From: an uncultured Opitutia bacterium | GTDB taxonomy: Bacteria; Verrucomicrobiota; Verrucomicrobiia; Opitutales; UBA953 | Direction of reading: 5' to 3' | Length of the DNA: 9,965 nucleotides | NCBI GenBank assembly: GCA_937875975.1 | Contig: CALEEU010000018.1 | Coordinates: 1-9,965 of the forward strand | Shown here: piece after piece, positions 6,495-9,965 of the stretch | Numbering within the stretch: the first letter of the stretch is position 1 | Layout: every line of letters starts with the position of its first letter | Notes under the pieces: generated by a model | Told to the model about the DNA's origin: nothing | Seen by the model: only the letters and a program-made list of their open reading frames with translations | Databases searched by the model: none | Made by a program: the position numbers and the translations under genes

Positions 6495-9176
6495 ATGTCG
6501 CCTGAATACGAATCGTCCTCGGTCCTGCTCCGTCGCTCGGCGTTACAGCAGGGTCTGGCCGGCCAGGCGGCCTTGGAGGGAGAGTTCGTCCCGCGGGCCA
6601 AGGCGTTTCTGGCCGAGGCGCGCGAAATCCAGCTAGCGGCTCACCGCGCCGGCGTCCTCGGCGGCGAGGTTTCGAAGCTCCGCTCCGACGCCATCGACAT
6701 CCTTTTTGACGCCCTCTTCTTGAAGGCAGGTCCCGCGGCTTCCGCGATCAGCCTCGTCGCCACGGGTGGCTACGGCCGCGCCGAACTTTGCCCGCTCAGC
6801 GACATCGACCTGCTGGTGCTTGTCCCCCGACATTCGGCCGCCACGAAGGCGCTCGTCGAATCCATCCTCTATCCGCTCTGGGATCTCGGCCTCAAGGTCG
6901 GCCAGTCCGTGCGTACGGTCACGGAATCGACCAACTACGCGAAGGACGACCTGCATCTGCATGTCGCCTTGCTCGAGACGCGTCACCTGTGCGGTTCGGC
7001 TGAACTCTACGGCCAGCTCGAAGCCAAGACCGCCGCTTTGCTCTCTGGTCAGGCTTGGAAGCCGTTCGCCCGAGCCATCGTGGAGTCGCAGCGTAAGCGG
7101 CGCGAAAAGGCCGGCGGCAGCGCCTACTTGCAGGAGCCTGACCTTAAGAACGGCGTCGGTGCCCTGCGTGATGTCCAAGGATGCATCTGGATTGCCCGCA
7201 CCGCGCGCAATGGCGTCGGCCCGGCTGGTTTAGCGGCTTCTGGTTTCCTGCCTTCCGTCGACTTGCAGAAGTTCGAGGAAGCCAAGCAGGTGCTGCTTCG
7301 CCTGCGTTGTGAACTGCATTTCCAGGTGACCCGCCCGACCGAGCAGCTTTCGCTCGAGCGCCAGAACACGATGTCTGAAGGCCTCGGCTATCGTGGCACG
7401 CTGACCGAACGTATCGGCGGGATGATGCGTGAGTATTTCGATGCCGCCGACCACGTCCGCCGTTGCGCGGAGATCGTCGAAGGCGCGGTGATGGGCGAAC
7501 CTGAGCCCGAAGGGTGGGGCGCCCCGTTCATCATGGACGGCCTGCGCGTTGTGCCGGGCGGAACCGTCACGGCGGAACATCGCCTCGTCTTCGAAGAAGA
7601 CCCCGGCCGCCTGGTGCGCCTGTTCCGCATCTGCCAGATCCATGAGGCCCGCCCTGACCGTGCCCTATCCCTGCTGGTGCGCGAGCGGGCGCACCTGTTG
7701 ACGCCTGAGCTCGCAGCGTCCGAGGAAGCCAGCAGCGCCCTCCGCGCGATGCTCACCGAGGGCGGTCGCGTCTACGGTACGTTCAATGCCCTGCGCGAGC
7801 ATGGCCTGCTTTATCGTCTCGTGCCGGAGTTCGCCGGGCTGCACTGCCTCGTGCAGTTCGAATTCTATCACCGCTGGACGGCCGACGTGCATACGCTCCG
7901 CTGCCTGATGGAACTGGATACGATCTACGCCGGCGAGACGGACGTCGATCAGCGTTACCGCGAGATCGTCCTCGGTTCCGAGGCTCCTTCGCTGCTCTAC
8001 GCCATCCTGTTCCTGCATGACATCGCCAAGTCCGGCGGCATCGAAGGCCATGCGGAACGCGGTGTGCCCATCGCCGACAAGGTGCTGGAACGTCTGGGCT
8101 TCGATGCGAGGGAGCGGGAGATCGCCGCCGGCGTCATCCGCCATCACCTCGTCATGGGTCTTTATTGGCAGCGGCACGATATCGACGACCCGGCTAATAT
8201 CGACCGCTTCGCCCGCCTGATGGGCGATGAGCAGGTCCTGCGGAGTCTATTCGTGCATACGCGTTGTGACGCCCGGGCCACTTCCCCCGATCTTTGGACC
8301 GAATTCAAGGACGGACAGCATTGGACGGTCTACCGCCGGACCCTCGCCAAGCTGGCCGGCGAGGCCGACCATGACCATGGCGCCGTCGTGGCCGCCCTGC
8401 GTTCCGCCACGGCCGTCATCCTTGGCGCCGATGTCCCTTCCGACGAGGTCGAAGCCCACTTCACCACGATGCCGCAGGGGTATTACCTGCATGCCTCGGC
8501 GGAAGATGCCGCGCATCACCTCCAGATGATCCATCGCCTCATCGCTTCGGTCTCGGAAGCCGATGCCGAGGAATCATTACGCCCGATCGTCGAATGGCAC
8601 GACGACGCCGGTTCGGGCCAGTCGCTGGTGACCGTCGTCACCTGGGATCGGGCGGGACTCTTCAGCCGGATGGCCGGCGCCTTCGCCGTGGCCGGCATCA
8701 ACATCGTCTCGTGTCGCGCCTTCTCCCGCGACGACGACGTCGCGATCGACTTCTTCAAGGTCGTCCTGCCTGTCGGCAAAGAGGCAGTTTCCAAAGAACG
8801 CTTCACGGCGGCTTTGGCTAAGTCACTGCTCGAAGGTACGGATCTCGTGGATGACATCGCGGCCGTGGAGCAGCACGCCCACTTGACCGCTCCTCGGCGT
8901 AAGGCTTTCGTGCCGCTCGCCGCCAAGGTCGAAGTCTACTACGAAGTGGATCTGGCCCGCACCGTCATCGAGATCCAGTGTAATGACCGCCTCGGTCTAC
9001 TGTTCCGCTTCGGGCGCGCCATCCGGGAGGCCGGCTACGCCATCACTTTCGCCAATATCGCGACCGAGCAGGGCTTTGCCATCGATACATTCTACCTGGA
9101 GCCCGAGCGCGGCCTGACCCGTGACCCGCATCCGCCGGAAGCCCTGGCGGAGGTCTTGCGCGGGGTGGTGTCCTGA
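6495..9176 (+). CDS. glnD: Bifunctional PII uridylyltransferase/uridylyl-removing enzyme
   Basis: Nitrogen-status sensor that adds UMP to PII proteins when glutamine is low and removes it when glutamine is high. Length is 893 aa against 890 in E. coli. Order of domains: nucleotidyltransferase with GGYGRAEL and LSDIDLLVL (catalytic D103 and D105); the GlnD UTase helical domain at about 200-345 (YLQEPDLKNGVGALRDVQ); an HD phosphohydrolase domain at about 455-580 with H459, H466, the H508-D509 pair in LHDIAK, H519 and IRHH (550-551); then ACT1 from about 709 (VTVVTWDRAGLFSRMAGAFA) and ACT2 from about 823 (IEIQCNDRLGLLFRFGRA), which bind glutamine. All catalytic motifs look intact, so both activities are expected. 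No glnB, glnK, amtB or glnA is nearby, so the PII partner is elsewhere. No SD sits at the usual distance; a GGAG lies 27 nt upstream of the ATG. No other in-frame ATG, GTG or TTG falls between the two. Confidence 0.96.
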   Translation: MSPEYESSSVLLRRSALQQGLAGQAALEGEFVPRAKAFLAEAREIQLAAHRAGVLGGEVSKLRSDAIDILFDALFLKAGPAASAISLVATGGYGRAELCPLSDIDLLVLVPRHSAATKALVESILYPLWDLGLKVGQSVRTVTESTNYAKDDLHLHVALLETRHLCGSAELYGQLEAKTAALLSGQAWKPFARAIVESQRKRREKAGGSAYLQEPDLKNGVGALRDVQGCIWIARTARNGVGPAGLAASGFLPSVDLQKFEEAKQVLLRLRCELHFQVTRPTEQLSLERQNTMSEGLGYRGTLTERIGGMMREYFDAADHVRRCAEIVEGAVMGEPEPEGWGAPFIMDGLRVVPGGTVTAEHRLVFEEDPGRLVRLFRICQIHEARPDRALSLLVRERAHLLTPELAASEEASSALRAMLTEGGRVYGTFNALREHGLLYRLVPEFAGLHCLVQFEFYHRWTADVHTLRCLMELDTIYAGETDVDQRYREIVLGSEAPSLLYAILFLHDIAKSGGIEGHAERGVPIADKVLERLGFDAREREIAAGVIRHHLVMGLYWQRHDIDDPANIDRFARLMGDEQVLRSLFVHTRCDARATSPDLWTEFKDGQHWTVYRRTLAKLAGEADHDHGAVVAALRSATAVILGADVPSDEVEAHFTTMPQGYYLHASAEDAAHHLQMIHRLIASVSEADAEESLRPIVEWHDDAGSGQSLVTVVTWDRAGLFSRMAGAFAVAGINIVSCRAFSRDDDVAIDFFKVVLPVGKEAVSKERFTAALAKSLLEGTDLVDDIAAVEQHAHLTAPRRKAFVPLAAKVEVYYEVDLARTVIEIQCNDRLGLLFRFGRAIREAGYAITFANIATEQGFAIDTFYLEPERGLTRDPHPPEALAEVLRGVVS

Positions 9177-9231
9177 GCGTCGTCCCACCTTGCTTCGGTC
9201 GGGGAATCGCCCAAAGTAAGTCCGTCCCGCC

Positions 9232-9843
9232 ATGAACAAGCTGCTCACCCTCCTGAAGTCCGGCCTCGTCGCCTGCGCCGCCTGCGGTCTCCTCCTTGCG
9301 GCCGACCTCAAGCCTTCTACCGATAAGACCATGACCACTCCTCCTAAGCTCGAGAAAGCCACCTTCGGGGCCGGCTGTTTCTGGGGCGTCGAATATCAAT
9401 ATGCCAAGATCCCCGGCGTCCATTCGGCCGAGAGCGGCTATGCGGGTGGCAAGACCTTGAATCCGACCTATGAGGATATCTGCAACAAGGGTACCGGGCA
9501 CGCCGAAGTCATCGAAGTGACCTTCGATCCATCCAAGGTGAGCTACCGCACGCTGGTCGAGTATTTCTTTAAGATGCACGACCCGACGCAGATCAACCGC
9601 CAGGGTCCGGATATCGGCGACCAGTATCGCTCCGTCATCTTCACGCACTCTCCCGAGCAGAAGAAGGTCGCGGACGACGTGAAGATCGGCCTGACGCTCG
9701 CCAAGACCTTCAGCCGTCCGATCGCCACCCAGATCGAGCCTGCGCCGAAGTTCTGGCGCGCCGAAGAATATCACCAGAAGTATTACCAGCTGCGCGGCAA
9801 GAAGCCCTACTGTCACCTGGTGCCCTTCGCGGAAGAGAAGTAA
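9232..9843 (+). CDS. msrA: Peptide-methionine (S)-S-oxide reductase, with signal peptide
   Basis: Reduces the S-epimer of methionine sulfoxide in oxidised proteins. The catalytic motif GAGCFWG holds C49; downstream blocks are GYAGGKTLNPTYEDICNKGTGHAE, DPTQINRQGPDIGDQYRS and EEYHQKYYQ, all standard for MsrA. C194 in PYCHLVPF is the likely resolving cysteine. The full 203-residue form begins with a basic stretch and hydrophobic core (residues 1-24), ending LLLAAD, which looks like a signal peptide for export; a lipobox-like LVAC at 12-15 is poorly placed. A second in-frame ATG at 9331 (M34) lies directly before the MsrA domain and would give a 170-residue cytosolic enzyme. Neither start has a good SD. 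The spacer from glnD is 55 bp and holds only a bulged, U-tract-free hairpin, so read-through from glnD is possible. A probable rarA start follows 3 nt after the stop. Confidence 0.95.
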   Translation: MNKLLTLLKSGLVACAACGLLLAADLKPSTDKTMTTPPKLEKATFGAGCFWGVEYQYAKIPGVHSAESGYAGGKTLNPTYEDICNKGTGHAEVIEVTFDPSKVSYRTLVEYFFKMHDPTQINRQGPDIGDQYRSVIFTHSPEQKKVADDVKIGLTLAKTFSRPIATQIEPAPKFWRAEEYHQKYYQLRGKKPYCHLVPFAEEK

Positions 9844-9846
9844 GTC

Positions 9847-9965
9847 GTGGCTGAACGGCGCCTTCGTTCGGATGACGCCTTGCCTGGCCTTGGTCAGGGC
9901 GTGCCTGATGCCATCCCGGAGCGCCGTCGCCCGCTGGCTTCGCGTATGCGTCCGCGGAATCTCGC
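9847..9965 (+). CDS. rarA: Probable RarA/MgsA AAA+ ATPase, N-terminal fragment (cut by window end)
   Basis: The frame opens with GTG at 9847, just 3 nt after the msrA stop, and stays open for 39 codons to the right edge. The last residues, RRPLASRMRPRNL, match the conserved opening of RarA (E. coli: PLAARMRPENLAQ), the replication-associated recombination ATPase that acts at stalled forks. The preceding 26 residues are charged and unconserved, as is common in this family before the PLA-RMRP block. The GTG is the first possible start after the in-frame msrA stop; another GTG at 9901 is an alternative. A purine-rich stretch (GAAGAGAAG) before the msrA stop might serve as ribosome site. The Walker motifs lie beyond the window, so the assignment rests on this short block alone. 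Confidence 0.62.
   Translation, partial: MAERRLRSDDALPGLGQGVPDAIPERRRPLASRMRPRNL

Noticed and set aside
6416..6601. 62-residue N-terminal extension of the DedA protein to an ATG at 6601
   Set aside because: The extension is charged and Pro/Arg/Gly-rich, unlike the family, and would overlap the glnD start from the opposite strand. The ATG at 6415 gives the normal DedA length.
9180..9210. Hairpin between glnD and msrA (CCCACC with GGTCGGG) as a terminator
   Set aside because: The stem is about 6 bp with a bulge and no T-tract follows, so it does not meet the pattern of an intrinsic terminator.
1..9965. A novel defence, mobile or biosynthetic system
   Set aside because: Every stretch longer than about 160 bp is covered by a recognisable housekeeping family. 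I saw no transposase, integrase, direct-repeat array, toxin-antitoxin pair, tRNA or atypical composition.

Overview
The window looks like ordinary chromosomal housekeeping DNA of a GC-rich (about 60% by eye) Gram-negative bacterium. It is densely packed, with nine protein genes (seven complete, two cut by the window edges) and no mobile element, CRISPR array, RNA gene or phage-like segment that I can see. Gram-negative character is inferred from an exported Tat-dependent alkaline phosphatase, a full-length GlnD, a DedA membrane protein and a CysE of the E. coli type. Almost no start codon has a well-placed Shine-Dalgarno sequence. Together with the gene mix this makes Verrucomicrobiota/PVC or a similar SD-poor phylum a reasonable guess, but no marker in the window settles it.

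Layout, left to right. (1) The 3' half of thrS (threonyl-tRNA synthetase), + strand. (2) A Tat-exported PhoA-family alkaline phosphatase, + strand, with a possible promoter placed so that its mRNA would be leaderless. (3) A strong hairpin terminator shared with a convergent, minus-strand, exported peroxiredoxin-like protein. (4) A divergent intergenic region of about 160 bp. (5) cysE (serine acetyltransferase) followed 3 nt later by a soluble GAF-GAF histidine kinase, + strand, probably one transcript. (6) A minus-strand DedA-family membrane protein whose 3' end overlaps that of the kinase by 29 bp. (7) Divergent from it, glnD (PII uridylyltransferase/uridylyl-removing enzyme), + strand. (8) An exported msrA (methionine sulfoxide reductase A), followed 3 nt after its stop by what looks like the first 39 codons of rarA/mgsA, cut by the right edge.

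Functional themes: translation (thrS); phosphate scavenging outside the cytoplasm (phosphatase); cysteine synthesis next to a sensor kinase with no visible response regulator; nitrogen-status signalling (glnD); membrane homeostasis (DedA); and extracytoplasmic redox or repair (peroxiredoxin-like protein and signal-peptide-bearing MsrA). I found no convincing new multigene system. The points most worth a second look are the orphan kinase joined to cysE, a CysE that lacks the usual CysK-binding tail, the exported single-Cys peroxiredoxin-like protein with a C-terminal Gly-Cys motif, the possible dual-start MsrA, and the general lack of Shine-Dalgarno sites with a candidate leaderless promoter.
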